A DNA stretch of 64,000 nucleotides from Beta vulgaris subsp. vulgaris (Eukaryota; Streptophyta; Magnoliopsida; Caryophyllales; Amaranthaceae): the NCBI RefSeq assembly GCF_026745355.1, contig NC_079209.1, forward strand, positions 38,755,505 to 38,819,504. The letters are read 5' to 3'. How positions within the stretch are numbered: the stretch's first letter is position 1; every line of letters starts with the position of its first letter. Both the position numbers and the translations under genes were made by a program. Under the pieces are notes generated by a model that saw only the letters and a program-made list of their open reading frames with translations, did no database searches and was not told the DNA's origin. Of the stretch, positions 1 through 10,710 are shown piece by piece.

Positions 1-264
1 TTTGATTGAGTGTTACATCAAGTACGTGAGAAGGCATGACATTGCTTTCTTACCAAGTGCTGCACTAAGAACACAACCTATGGGAGTAATGTGGGTATCT
101 AGAATACAAGGTGTCTTCTTACTATGAATATTTTATCCTTTCAATACCTACAAATACTATTTTTATGGGGAAGCGTTGATTGATCACATGTTGAAGTTGA
201 TGAGTAGATGAAAATTTCAGTTTTATTGTCTATGTATGTTTGACACGGAATTTGTGTGTTACAG

Positions 265-342
265 TTAAGTGACAATGTTCGAAGCCATGTGGAAGAAAAG
301 GTTGGAAAAGCTGTCAAGAACCATAGCCATTTGATGCGGGAG
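265..342 (+). CDS. Possible internal exon of an unidentified host gene
   Basis: A 26-codon open stretch lies between an acceptor (..gtgttacag) and a donor (GAG|gttag). It reads as charged, helix-forming sequence (starts LSDNVRSHVEEK, ends NHSHLMRE) and looks like a real exon rather than random ORF. Upstream, bases 2-124 also read open in one frame (contains QPMGVMWVSRIQG) and may be the end of the preceding exon, but I could not join the two in a convincing phase. I do not recognise the protein. A decayed gene copy is equally possible. Confidence 0.3.
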
Positions 343-1418
343 GTTAGTTTGATGCATATGATAAATGCTCTTTCATGGCATGTCGTTCCTCTGTATACAT
401 GGAGAACTTGTTCTACACCTAACAGAGAGGAGGAACTGATGCGAGTCCAAACCAAGTGGATTTACTAAAATCTCACATATTCGGTGAAGTAACGGTTATC
501 CAGATAGACGGACACAAAAGATATGAGAATGAATGCAATGTTTTGCTATTTTACTACATCAGATTTTCTGAATATGGAGTACTTTACAACAACTTACTTA
601 ATCTTTGAACTTTTCTGTCAGATTCTTCGTACAAAGTACTTTGATATGCCACCTCTTACACTCAACGAAATTAAGAACTTTATTTATTAAGAACTTTTTA
701 TGAAATTAACTGTGCATGTTCTTATTGGAGCTTATTTTTCCCTTTTACTTTTATGTAGTTGGGTTGAATTGCTATGAACTATGTGTATGAATTGAGAGCG
801 AATGTTACAGCAAGAGGAAATACGTGAATAATAAACTTTACCCTAATAAGAGATAAAGTTTATGTTAAAATAAGGTAAAAACAGAATATTAGTCTATTTT
901 GGGACGGAGGAAGTAGAATCTTTAAGCAAACCATTACCCTTATTTTCTGTTTTTTTCCCTATTGGTAAAGGTCTCTCTTGTACACCATGTTTTAGATTGT
1001 GTGCATTGATGTATCATCATGGTTAATGGTACAAGGATGCACCGTCAGAATAGTTTAACAACCTGAATTAGCAAATTGTGTGCCCATGTTTGTTCCATGC
1101 ACCAAAATATGTCGTGTTCTATGTAGGACCTACGAAGTTCAGACTTGACTACTGGTGTTAGAGTTGGGTATGTGTCGAGGTGTCAGGCTCAGCCAACTTA
1201 TAGAGTTCTGCTTATAATATTCTTTTATCTAAAATGAACACATCTATGCTAGAGTTTGGAGTATGCGGTACTCAAGGAGAAACGAAATAAAATGACATGA
1301 AACCTTCTGTATAAAGTCTTCATTTCTTACCAATCTGCTCTTTTTTCTTGGTGAACTAGTAAAAATTGTTGATTTCCCTCTCTCGACTTTAAGATTCTTA
1401 TGTTTGTGTGATCTTCAG

Positions 1419-1494
1419 GTTATACAATGTCGGGTTGTTAATTGCTGGGAAAAACAAAGAGGTCTGCTCGTTGAAGCTTTTCATGTTTTTCTTG
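1419..1494 (+). CDS. Possible internal exon of an unidentified host gene
   Basis: The stretch is flanked by a good acceptor (gatcttcag) and donor (CTTG|gtaact). It encodes 25 codons plus one base, beginning VIQCRVVNCWEK and ending AFHVFLG. It has the same strand and codon character as the exon-like pieces at 265-342 and 2052-2192, so the three may belong to one gene. A continuation may start near 1590 after ..gttacag, but that reading is weaker. Product unknown. Confidence 0.3.
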
Positions 1495-2051
1495 GTAACT
1501 TCCTCTTTAGTTTCTTGCCTTTCACTAGTTTACATTGACAAGTACGTATAATCATTGATGATGATTTGTCCATAACCTAAATGTTACAGAAATGTTCGTG
1601 AAGATTTTTGCTGCAACTATAACATTATCTCTAATTCATAACATGTCTCCTCCCAAAAGATCATCTTGAGCCTCCATGTTTTACTAATAGATTTTTCTCT
1701 ATAGAATCTTTCTGATTCTCAGAATTTTTAGTTCCCTTCAACTAGGTTTAAGGATCTCACCAAGAGCTCCAAAACCTTGTCATTTTGTATACTACACTAC
1801 TCAGAAGTGAAATGATATGTTTGTACCATTAATGTTTTGATTTTTAATTTGTGAAAGTGACAATAATCATTATATCACCTAAGGCAAAGTTTAAAAAGAA
1901 ACACATTATTCACAGTTCTCCCTCAAAGATTTATAATGTACTTCTACTGTCCTATACAACAAGCTTTTTAAGCTCAAAAGCAACTGATACTATATCATCT
2001 ATTCTTGATTTTCTTCCGTTCTTAAAAGAGTTCTGTTTTTGCACTTCTTAG

Positions 2052-2192
2052 ATCGACAAATTTGGGGAACCTGTTTCTATCCTTCTGATGGTTTATGAAG
2101 CAGCTAGGTGCAATGCTGTTCGGCCACGATGTTCAACAGAGAGCAATGATTCAGGGAGCTTGATGTGGAACATCTTTATGGTAGCAACTTAG
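2052..2192 (+). CDS. Possible 3'-terminal exon of an unidentified host gene
   Basis: After the acceptor ..cacttcttag the frame is open for 46 codons to a TAG at 2190-2192, starting IDKFGEPVSILLMVYEAARC and ending MWNIFMVAT. The exon-like start and the polar N-terminal half suggest a genuine last exon of the plus-strand gene whose earlier pieces are at 265-342 and 1419-1494. I cannot assign a family. About 100 bases further on the sequence turns strongly AT-rich and repetitive, which fits the end of a gene. Confidence 0.3.
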   Translation: MDKFGEPVSILLMVYEAARCNAVRPRCSTESNDSGSLMWNIFMVAT

Positions 2193-2309
2193 CCTCCTTG
2201 ACATGTCTTGTGAATGGGGTAGTACGCGTTATGGAATACTAAATTTTAGGAGTCGATTGCTATTAATTGGGAATTACTTATGCATCAGCATCACAAAACT
2301 GTCAAAAAA

Positions 2310-2470
2310 AATATATTTCCTAAATTCGATATTTTGGACACTAATTAGAAAAAAAAAACATATTCTCTAAAATACGGTATTTTAGGAACTAATTAAAATT
2401 CATATTCCCTAAATTCGATATTTTAGATAATAATCATATATTTTGGCACTAATTAAGAAATAAATTTATA
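2310..2470. repeat. Degenerate tandem repeat, about 3 copies of a 55-70 bp AT-rich unit
   Basis: The phrase 'cctaaattcgatattttggacactaatta' recurs three times with drift (near 2318, 2370 and 2408). It is non-coding, with no target duplication visible. Confidence 0.6.
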
Positions 2471-2861
2471 GCAAGAAACTGATTTTGAGGCACTACTTAA
2501 GGTATTACAACTATTTAATGAACATGTTCTACTCTCTTCTTAAACCAAATAAAAAAGTCTTAACAGATTATAATATTACACTTAAAGTTTACCAAGCAAG
2601 GGACGTATTAATCATACAATAAGTTATATTATAAGTTTTTTTTTAAAATGCTCAAACTATAAGATCATTGACCACATATCCATACCATGAAAATTATAAG
2701 TTCATTGAAAACTATAAGATCGTGGGTCGTCATATTACAAAGAATACGGTGTACCCCATAAAACGATGATAATAACTAGTGAGTTGCAACGTGATTAGCA
2801 GTACAAAACACGATCTACGATAAAATCAATAATAATTGATATTAGCACCTCATGTATAACA

Positions 2862-2962
2862 CAAAAAATAAACATCTTATGTACTAACACTTAGCTTGCA
2901 CAAAAGAATGAACATCTTATGTACTAACACTTACACAAAAGTATAAACATCTTACGTACTAA
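2862..2962. repeat. Three-copy tandem repeat of about 37 bp
   Basis: The unit 'aaacatcttatgtactaaca' plus a short acaaaag linker occurs three times. The third copy is cut by the Tourist element that follows and resumes after it (..gtactaa / taacacctga), so the repeat is older than that insertion. Confidence 0.8.
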
Positions 2963-3760
2963 GGGCCTGTTCTCCCCAGCTTATTTTCAGTTCAGTTCAA
3001 TTCAATTCAGTTTAGCTCAGTTCAGTTCAGCTCCATTTTTTTATGACCATTTTGTTAAATATTATTATTATGTTGGTCTAACTTATTTTACTAATTACTC
3101 TTATTAATATTATTATTATTATTATTATCTATTTTTATATCATTATTATTAAGTATTATTATTATTTCTATTTATTATAGCTTTACTCATTATTATTAGA
3201 AGGAATATGGTTTAGGTCAAAAGCACAAATAAACCGACGTTTGTTAGCCCATAAACCAATCAAATCGCGTCAAAATGGTTTATGATGCAATTTTACGCGG
3301 TCCGACCCAATCATTATTTTTATTACTAAATATTATTATATTATTAAATTTAATTATTAAAATAGTAATATTAATTTACTTCCTATATATTATTGTTATT
3401 ATATAATCATCATCAAGTATTAATATATTGATACAAATAATATAAAATAATTATATTAATTATCTTCATTATTATTATTATTATTAATTTTATGATTATT
3501 ATATTATTTATTCATTCATAACTATCATTTACAAATATCCAAAATACTATTATTATTATTATTCATTATTATTACTTATCATTATAATTTTTATATAATA
3601 TTCATATTATTATTGTTTAAATATCATTTATATATTTAATACATTTAATTTAATTCAATTCAATTTAATTCAATTCAGTTCAGTTCATTTCAGTTCAGTT
3701 CAGTTCAGCTCAGTTCAGTTCAGTTCAATTCAGTTGATTTATGCCGAAGAGAACAGGCCC
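2963..3760. mobile_element. Tourist-like (PIF/Harbinger) MITE, 798 bp
   Basis: The ends are inverted: 5' GGGCCTGTTCTC at 2963-2974 and its exact complement at 3749-3760. They are flanked by the 3-bp target duplication TAA (2960-2962 and 3761-3763). Subterminal regions are arrays of TTCAGTTCAG-type pentamers on both sides, and the middle is ATT/TTA-rich microsatellite. There is no coding capacity. GGGCCTGTT ends with a TAA duplication are characteristic of Tourist elements mobilised by Harbinger transposase. Confidence 0.85.
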
Positions 3761-3763
3761 TAA

Positions 3764-4692
3764 CACCTGATATTAAACTATCAACTAAAAAAAAGGATTA
3801 GCCGATGTACAAATTTTACTTTGATGAGACATACCAATTATATACAATAAAAAGCTCCACGAAACACATAAATAAGGAAAGATAACAAAGTCTCAACAAA
3901 AGGTAACTTTAACTTGGCTCGTGAGTTTTGTAAAACTTTAAGGAGAGGGCCTAATTGTAATAACAAGCATGAGATATCTTAAAGTTTAGTATAATAACAA
4001 TGGGACCCTTTTCATTATACAAAATACCACATCGCAATATTTAAAGTCCGCTAAGAATATGCTATCTTAATTGTTAGCTGTATGGCATCTCTATGTAAGG
4101 CTAAAGATTAAAATTACATATAGAACTTATGTGAAATTCATTGTCCATAATTTTAGTGTAGCTGTATCTTTGTGAAATTTATAAGTCATATATATTATTT
4201 AGTTTATTCACAACAAGCACATAACAATTAAAAAAAAAATATTACCATACATATGAAATTTGAGAGCTCATAATTTCTAGGTGTTCATCTCAAAGAAAAG
4301 ATAAAATGTCATATAATATGCTTTATATTAATTGATTTTTATTTCTATATATTACCGTTCATTTGGAACAAGTATTATTAACTTGGGTCAGTGAGCTAAT
4401 CACAAACTCACAATAAAAATGAACAAAAGGGTGAATTATGCATGTAACAAATAATTGACAATACGGTTTCTTCTATATTTTACTTTCCAAAAATAAATAA
4501 ATAAATGGGTCAAATAGTATGAAACAAGCTTTAAAATTCTAAGAGAGGTGCATAGAATCTTACTTTTACCTAGAAGTCGAATATAATCTTAGCAAAATCT
4601 AAGTTTGCTAATAAAGTTTCAAAATGTAACAAACCCTTGCTTAGAACTCTCAGTCTTCACTGCCTTAAAAATTTTGTCTTTTTCCAAAATGG
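3764..4692. other. AT-rich intergenic DNA, nothing recognised
   Basis: There are no credible ORFs, RNA genes or repeats beyond short AT runs. It ends where retrotransposon coding sequence begins abruptly. Confidence 0.6.
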
Positions 4693-4704
4693 ACCTATGT
4701 ACCT

Positions 4705-5376
4705 AAGACTGCCTTTAGAACGCGTTATGGTCACTTTGTGTCTAAGGAAGGAGTCTCAGTAGATCCTGCTAAGATTCAAGCTGTGAGTGAGTGGCTAACT
4801 CCAAAGAGTGTGTCAGACATTAGGAGTTTCTTGGGTCTAGCTGGCTATTATAGATGATTTGTGAGAGATTTCTCCAAGATAGCAAGACCTATGACCAATT
4901 TGATGAAAAAGGAGTCTAAGTTCGAGTGGAATGAAAAGTGTGAGGAAGCTTTCCAGATCTTAAAGGATCGTTTAACCTCTGCACCCGTTTTGACCCTGCC
5001 TGATGGAAATGAGGGGTTTGAGGTATATAGTGATGCATCGAAAAATGGTATGTGTTGTGTGTTACAACAGAATGGTAAGGTAATAGCGTATGCGTCGCGT
5101 CAATTGAAACCTTATGAGGCTAATCACCCTACCCATGATCTAGAGTTAGCTGCTATAGTGTTGGCATTGAAAATTTGGAGACATTATCTTTATGGAGCAA
5201 CTTGTAAGATATCTATAGACAATACGAGCTTGAAGTACATCTTCACCCAAAAAGACTTGAATATGAGGGAGAGAAGATGGCTGGAGTTGATTAATGATTA
5301 TGATCTAGACATCCAGTATCATGAGGGGAAAGCAAATGTGGTGGCTAATGCCGTAGAAAATCGAGTCATAGCTTGA
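4705..5376 (+). pseudogene. RT/RNase H remnant with the RT catalytic core deleted
   Basis: The sequence enters RT at a KTAFRTRYGH motif and passes directly into FVSKEGVSVDP, which normally lies roughly a hundred codons downstream. The palm region that would carry YxDD is therefore missing. After a TGA (4858) it is open from 4861 to 5373 through the RT connection and RNase H, with the YSDAS motif (D in place) and the [11 protein letters not shown] helix. The usual ADALSR end is altered and closes early at TGA 5374-5376. Confidence 0.8.
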
Positions 5377-5476
5377 GTACTTTGATAGTCCCTGAGGAGT
5401 TGTGTCGAGATATGCAAAGGTTGAGCCTAGAAATTTTAAATCCTGGGGAAAGTGAGGCTAGACTTAGTACTCTTCT

Positions 5477-6281
5477 TTGGGTGTGTCAGTTTTCGATGAG
5501 ATTATTGAGGGTCAAGTTGGTGATGAGCACCTAGACAAGATCAAGGAGAAAATGAAGCAAGGAAAGGGAGCTGACTTTAAGATTCATGATGATGGGAGTC
5601 TAAGGTTTAAAGGGAAGTGGTGTGTACCACAGAAGTGCAATGACCTTAAGAGTCACCTTATGGATGAGGGGCATAATACTCCATATTCTGTGCACCCTGG
5701 GGGTGACAAGTTGTATAAAGACCTTAAGGTTATCTATTGGTGGCCAAACATGAAGAGAGAGGTAGCTGAATATGTGTCTAAGTGCCTAACTTGTCCGAAG
5801 GTGAAGATAGACCATAAGAGACCTATGGGAAAGGTTCAATCGTTCGAGGTCCCTAGATGGAAGTGGGATTCTATTTCTATGGACTTTGTGACTGCCCTAC
5901 CTAAGACGAAAAGTGAAAGTGACACCATTTGGGTTATTGTGGATAGACTGACCAAATCAGTCGTGTTTATACCTATTAAGGAGACATGGAAAAAGAAACA
6001 GCTCCCTAAGACTTACATTAAGCATGTGGTGAGACTTCATGGAGTTCTAAAGGACATTATTTCTGACCGTGACTCTTGATCTAGATCCTATTGAAGTTTT
6101 GAAAAAGGTCCAATTAAACCTTGGGACCACATTGAAAATGAGTACAACCTTTCACCCTGTGACCGATGGTCAGACTGAGAGGACTAATCAGACTATGGAG
6201 GACATGTTGAGAGCATGTGCGATCGATTTTCAAGGTAGTTGGGAGGACCAATTAGATTTGATTGAGTTTTTACAACAATAG
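5477..6281 (+). pseudogene. Integrase remnant, frameshifted
   Basis: The N-terminal HHCC zinc finger is visible (GHNTPYSVHPGG .. CLTCPKVK), then the catalytic core with MDFVTALP (first D) and SDRDS (second D). The frame breaks near 6065-6079. The rest, including the GQTERTNQ segment with the third acidic residue, continues in another frame to 6281. The enzyme would insert element cDNA into chromatin; this copy cannot encode it. Confidence 0.85.
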
Positions 6282-6399
6282 TTATCATGCGAGTATAAAG
6301 ATGGCACCTTTAGGCATTATATGGACGGAAATGTAGAAGTCCCATTTGCTGGAATGACTTTAGTGAAAATTAGTCTTGGGGACTGAATTTATTGAGGAG

Positions 6400-6925
6400 A
6401 CCGTAATAAGAATGTCCGACTAATTCAGGCTCGAATTCAAGCTGCGCAAGATAGGCAGAAAAGTTATGCAGATTTAAAACGACGCGAAGATGAGTTTGCT
6501 GTAGGTGATAAAGTATTCTTGAAAGTATCACCCACTAAAGGCGTTATGAGATTTGGGAAAAAGGGCAAGCTAAGTGCTAAATATGTAGGCCCATATGAGA
6601 TTTTGGAGCGCATTGGGAAAGTAGCTTATAGATTGGCTTGCCAATGGAGTTTGAAAAGATGCATGATGTATTCCATATATCCCAACTTAAGCGCTACATC
6701 CCTGATGAGCGTCATGTGTTAGAGCCTGAAGAGTGCAGATAGATAGTAGCCTCACATATGAGGAAAGACCTGTCAAGATTCTCGACAGGAAAGTGCGTAG
6801 TACACGCAAAAAGATGTTCAATCGTCAAAGTTCTTTGGTCTAACCACGAGTCAGAAGAGGCAACGTGGGAAGCCGAAGATGGTATGAGAAAAAGTATCCA
6901 GACCTATTCCTTGAGGTGAGTTACG
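6400..6925 (+). pseudogene. Integrase C-terminus and chromodomain remnant
   Basis: The LSAKYVGPYEILERIGKVAY segment, typical of the gypsy integrase tail, lies at 6561-6632. It is followed after frame breaks by chromodomain-like sequence ending in EATWEAEDG and KKYPDLF (about 6855-6915). Chromodomains direct chromovirus integration to heterochromatin. Several shifts and stops make it non-functional. Confidence 0.7.
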
Positions 6926-7216
6926 AGGGCGTAACTCGTTTTCTTTAAGGGGGGTAGAATGCGATAAATTTCGCCTTTTGTCTATTTTTATGAAATTTTC
7001 ATGTCATTTATGCCTATGTCGGGCAATTTGCACATGTTAGTGCAAAAGGAGAGTCTCCGCATAAGAAAAGTGTTCATAAGTAACACAAGTGTTTTAAAAA
7101 TGGGAAAGTGCACAAGAGGCACTACCTTCTTCAAAAATTTCGAAATAAGTTCAAACTTTTGAAAGTACGAGGTTTTGTGTAAGTTTCGGGACGAAACTTC
7201 TTTTAAGGGGGTAGAC

Positions 7217-9752
7217 TGTAATCCCCCACAATTTTAAAGAATTTTATAAATATATTAAGTATTTATATGTATATTTAAATCCAAATGAGTTTGGAAAATG
7301 ATTTGACTTTTAAAAAGGGTTGACTATTTTAAAAGTCAATATAAATATTTTTCATAGCTTAATAAAAATTAGAAATATTTTAATTAAGCATGTTTTAATA
7401 AAGTTTTACATATTAAAGTATATTGAAAAAGAAGTTTAATGGAATCGAAAATCCTAAAAGGATATAAAGGGAAAGAGTCAGTTGATGACTAAAGTCTTAA
7501 ATTGTCCATCTTATTAGTCATCAAGTTTCATTAACATTATCTCTTTTCCTAAGCCCATAAAGGAAGCCTTTATATAAATATCCTAAAAACCCAATTATTT
7601 ACGCTACACATTTATTTCTCTCATAATCACGTTATTCTCTCTCTCCTCACTCCTTTGACTTTTCTCTCTCTTCCTCGTGCGTCGTTCCTTTGACTTTCTC
7701 TCTCAAAGTTCGTTTCTTCTTCTTCAAGTAGCGTTTCTTGTTCAATAAGAAACGTCACAAATCCTTCTCAAATACCGAAAGTCGCTGCTGCTGTGTGCTG
7801 CCGCGTGTTGTTACTGACCGGCGCTGCTCTTTCTCCTTTGTTGTCGGTTGTTTTCTTTCTTCCTTCCTAAGATTCCATCAAAAGATTAGGTTTTTATGTT
7901 ATTTTATTATTATTTATCATGTTTACTAATTAAATTACTGTTTTATTTATGTAAATAATTTAGGCTATTATAGTTTATTATATAATGAATTTCAGATTTA
8001 TTATATTGAGTTTATTTTTTTAGTTTTAATCATGGAAATAAGAGTTTTTAGGGTTTTTATTTGCTAGAAACTAAAGAAATATATTATGAACTATGAGATT
8101 TGTTTAGTACGTAATTTTAAATACGTTGTATATATTTTCAGAAGGGTTATTAGATTTTAAAAGTGCTGTAATTTCAGAAAAGAAGTATTTATGGAGTTTT
8201 TAAGGATTTTTAATTGCTAGAATAGTAATACTATGCTAGGAATTAAAAATAACGTAAGTTTGACACTTAAAAACGATTTTAAAACGTGTTTTAAGGGGTT
8301 TTAATCTATTTAAAGCTGCTGTAATTTTTGGTTCAAGTTATTAATTTAAGTTACTTTATTTTCTAGGCGGAGAATTCGTTATAGGAGACTTTTAACGATT
8401 TAAAAGTGGCCTACAGGCTAGTATATACGAGGTACGTACATTATTTACGTGCTATGTGGCTTAGTACATGTTTAAGGAAGGTTTAAATTTTAGTATCATG
8501 TATAGGAACCTGATTGTTCATATATGTGATTTCTGGAATTATTTACATGTTATATGCCTGTGTGCAACATGTGAGAGTATTGATTATGATTATCAGATTA
8601 TAATGTTTGTATGGAATGGTTGATGCAAGCATGTTAAGTTAGTTTATTTATTAATTCATATAAGAATTAGTAATATATTAAGTGAATCATGTAATGCATG
8701 TATTCATGAGAAATATCATTTTATTATCTTATGAGGGTCGTGGACCTTATTTGGTAAGTTACAAGTTATACCTATATAAAGGTAAAGTTTATTGTTGGCT
8801 AGGTTCAACAAGTAAGTGAGTAAAGAATAAAAAGGGATTAAGTAGTCTTGGATTGTAAGTTGTGATCACTTGTTAATCCAAAGATAAAAGAAGTTATGTT
8901 ATGACTGTTTGATTTAATTATGTGTTACTTGTCTGTGTGTGTCAACACAAGCAATAAGATGTAATTAACGTAAATTGTAACGAGAATAGGTTATAGACTT
9001 TAGACTTGTGCACATCTAGAGTTGGACATAAGGGTTGGGGTTATGGTGAACGTGCCATAGCTTTTCTAGGAATGGATTGATCACCATCCCTCTTTTATTT
9101 CAAAGGTTCCTCGATATCGCAGGTCACTCTGAAATGCGGAGCCGCGCCCGCATTTCACATTAGTAGGCAAGACAACTCGTCCAATAACTATTCCATTAAA
9201 GTAATTAGAATGATGTCTTGAGTTTAGTTCAGTAAAAGATGCAGTTTATTATATGATTATTTATTATTTATTCTTATACGTTATTGTTTAGTATCATGTT
9301 TAGGAATATTTATACTTGATATGTAGTACTCAGCTTTGCTGATTACGTGCTTTACTTGTGTGTGTGATCATGGCATTGACTTATTAATCCTGTGATGATC
9401 CTTCTGGTGAGCAGAGTCGATATTGCATTGACATTACAGGTTCGCAGATGTGCATCACATTGGGAATCTGGAGTGGAGTGACTATTTATATATCTAGCGT
9501 AGTTTAAGTTCTGTTTTCGTAGGAACATCTTTATTTCAGGTTGTGGTTTATTTTAAGTTAGTGTGTTTAAGTTTCAAACACTTGTCATTTATTTAGTGAG
9601 TTTTAATAAAGTTGGTTTTTAGTAAATTGTTTTCCGCTGCAAAATTCTGAATAAGCAGATACGTTATCACACGGGCGATAATGCCTGGGTAATTCTCTAA
9701 GTTTTATATTATAAAGTTATTTATGAAAAGAGAGAATTATCGGGGTGTTACA
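7217..9752 (+). repeat. 3' LTR of the chromovirus remnant (2536 bp)
   Basis: It begins TGTAATCCCCCAC directly after the purine tract and ends CGGGGTGTTACA, giving TG..CA ends with the imperfect inverted repeat TGTAA(T/C)(C/A)CCCC. A TATA box (tttatataaat, about 7569-7579) followed by CT-rich leader DNA marks the likely LTR promoter. Diverged relatives of its 3' part recur at 28556-28969 and 28970-30948. There is no matching 5' LTR in the window. Confidence 0.85.
7569..7579 (+). promoter_or_regulatory. Probable LTR TATA box
   Basis: tttatataaat stands about 350 bases into the LTR, ahead of a pyrimidine-rich leader, as expected at a U3/R boundary. Motif and position only. Confidence 0.5.
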
Positions 9753-10235
9753 GTGTATATTTTTATGCTTGCATTAGTTGTTGGTCGAATTTCGGGAACG
9801 TAAATGTGATTTTAGGCCTATTTTGGCCTTTTCGCGTCCAAGTATTAGATTTTGAGTCATTTAACTCCAATTTTTTTATGAGTATGACTATATAAGGTAT
9901 AATGTAACTAGCGTGTAGATTTATAACCTTCAATTTATTGTTGGTTGAATTTCGGGAAGGTATATGTAATTTTCAAAACTATTTAACTACGGTAAATGAT
10001 TGAATTCTTATATTATGTTTTTTATTCCTTAGTTGTTTTGCAAGGTTTGTATGAATAGAAGTTTGAAGAGCTTCACCATGGCGGAATCAAATGAAGTTCG
10101 AGATAAGTTGGCGACTTACCTTTGTAACGATTGCTTATGAACATTTTGAGATGATTTTTATTTTTCTAATAATATGTACACTTTATTAATTCTATGTACA
10201 CTTTAATTTATATTATTCTAATATATTTTAAAGTT
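9753..10235. other. Unassigned AT-rich sequence, probably transposon-derived
   Basis: A phrase with 'gttgaatttcgggaa' recurs about 165 bases apart (near 9783 and 9943), suggesting repetitive DNA. There is no ORF or termini I can assign. Confidence 0.4.
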
Positions 10236-10273
10236 ATTTACAATTTATTTTTTATTGCATTTCGGTTATTTTT

Positions 10274-10560
10274 TTTTTGAAGGGAGGTGGGTGTGCAGAG
10301 GGTTGTGAGAGGTGTGTAGAGGGGTGTGGGAGGTGGGCATAGGGGTGTGGGAGGTGGTATGCATGTGGGTGGATAGGGGATTGTGAGAGGTGGACCGCGG
10401 GGTGTGTGAAGTGGGCAGAGGTAGGGCAGGTTGGTGGGCAGGGGTGGGGTTTTGGGTGTGGGAAGGTGGGATGGGCTGGCAACAAGGGGTGCTGGGGGAT
10501 GGCAACAGGTTTGCCATTGGCTAGGGGTGTTGGGGGCTGGCAGCAGGGGAGGCCAAAAGC
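10274..10560. repeat. G-rich low-complexity tract
   Basis: Imperfect repeats of 'gtgtgggaggtgg'-like units produce overlapping spurious ORFs on both strands. No gene is supported. Comparable C- or G-rich interiors accompany the Mutator-like ends at 15182 and 31922. Confidence 0.7.
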
Positions 10561-10573
10561 AAGTATTGTTTTT

Positions 10574-10690
10574 AAAAAGGAAAATTGACAATATAGGTCT
10601 GAACTTTGGGCGATAATTTTCAAAAGGTTTGAACTATTGATTAACCTGTGTAGATCCCAACTTTATGGGGTCTTAACTTTTAGCGGGCCT
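10574..10690. repeat. Possible end of a Mutator-like element (related to 31922-32904)
   Basis: 'ggaaaattgacaatatagg' followed by three spaced 'aactttg/gaactat/caacttt' blocks copies the layout of the TIR at 31922 (three cAACTTTGG blocks at regular spacing). The partner end was not found. Confidence 0.35.
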
Positions 10691-10710
10691 CGGTGACTTA
10701 AAAGCCAAAG

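Larger units (their letters stand above)
4693..7216 (+). mobile_element. 5'-truncated Ty3/gypsy chromovirus (Tekay/Del type), internal region
   Basis: This is the 3' part of a polyprotein in the order RT end, RNase H, integrase, chromodomain, followed by a purine tract (ttttaaggggg) and a 3' LTR. Gag, protease, most of RT and the 5' LTR are absent. Stop codons (for example TGA at 4858-4860) and frameshifts (near 6070 and after 6281) interrupt it, so it is dead. The integrase-chromodomain order and the TGTAA..TTACA LTR place it among plant chromoviruses; the lineage within them is an inference. Confidence 0.85.

Noticed and set aside
901..915. gggacggaggaagta, the right end of a Stowaway element
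   Set aside because: No matching left end could be found nearby, so the element limits cannot be supported.
10238..10623. Overlapping Pro/His-rich (minus) and Gly-rich (plus) ORFs
   Set aside because: Products of the G-rich low-complexity tract; no family signature and several frames are open at once.
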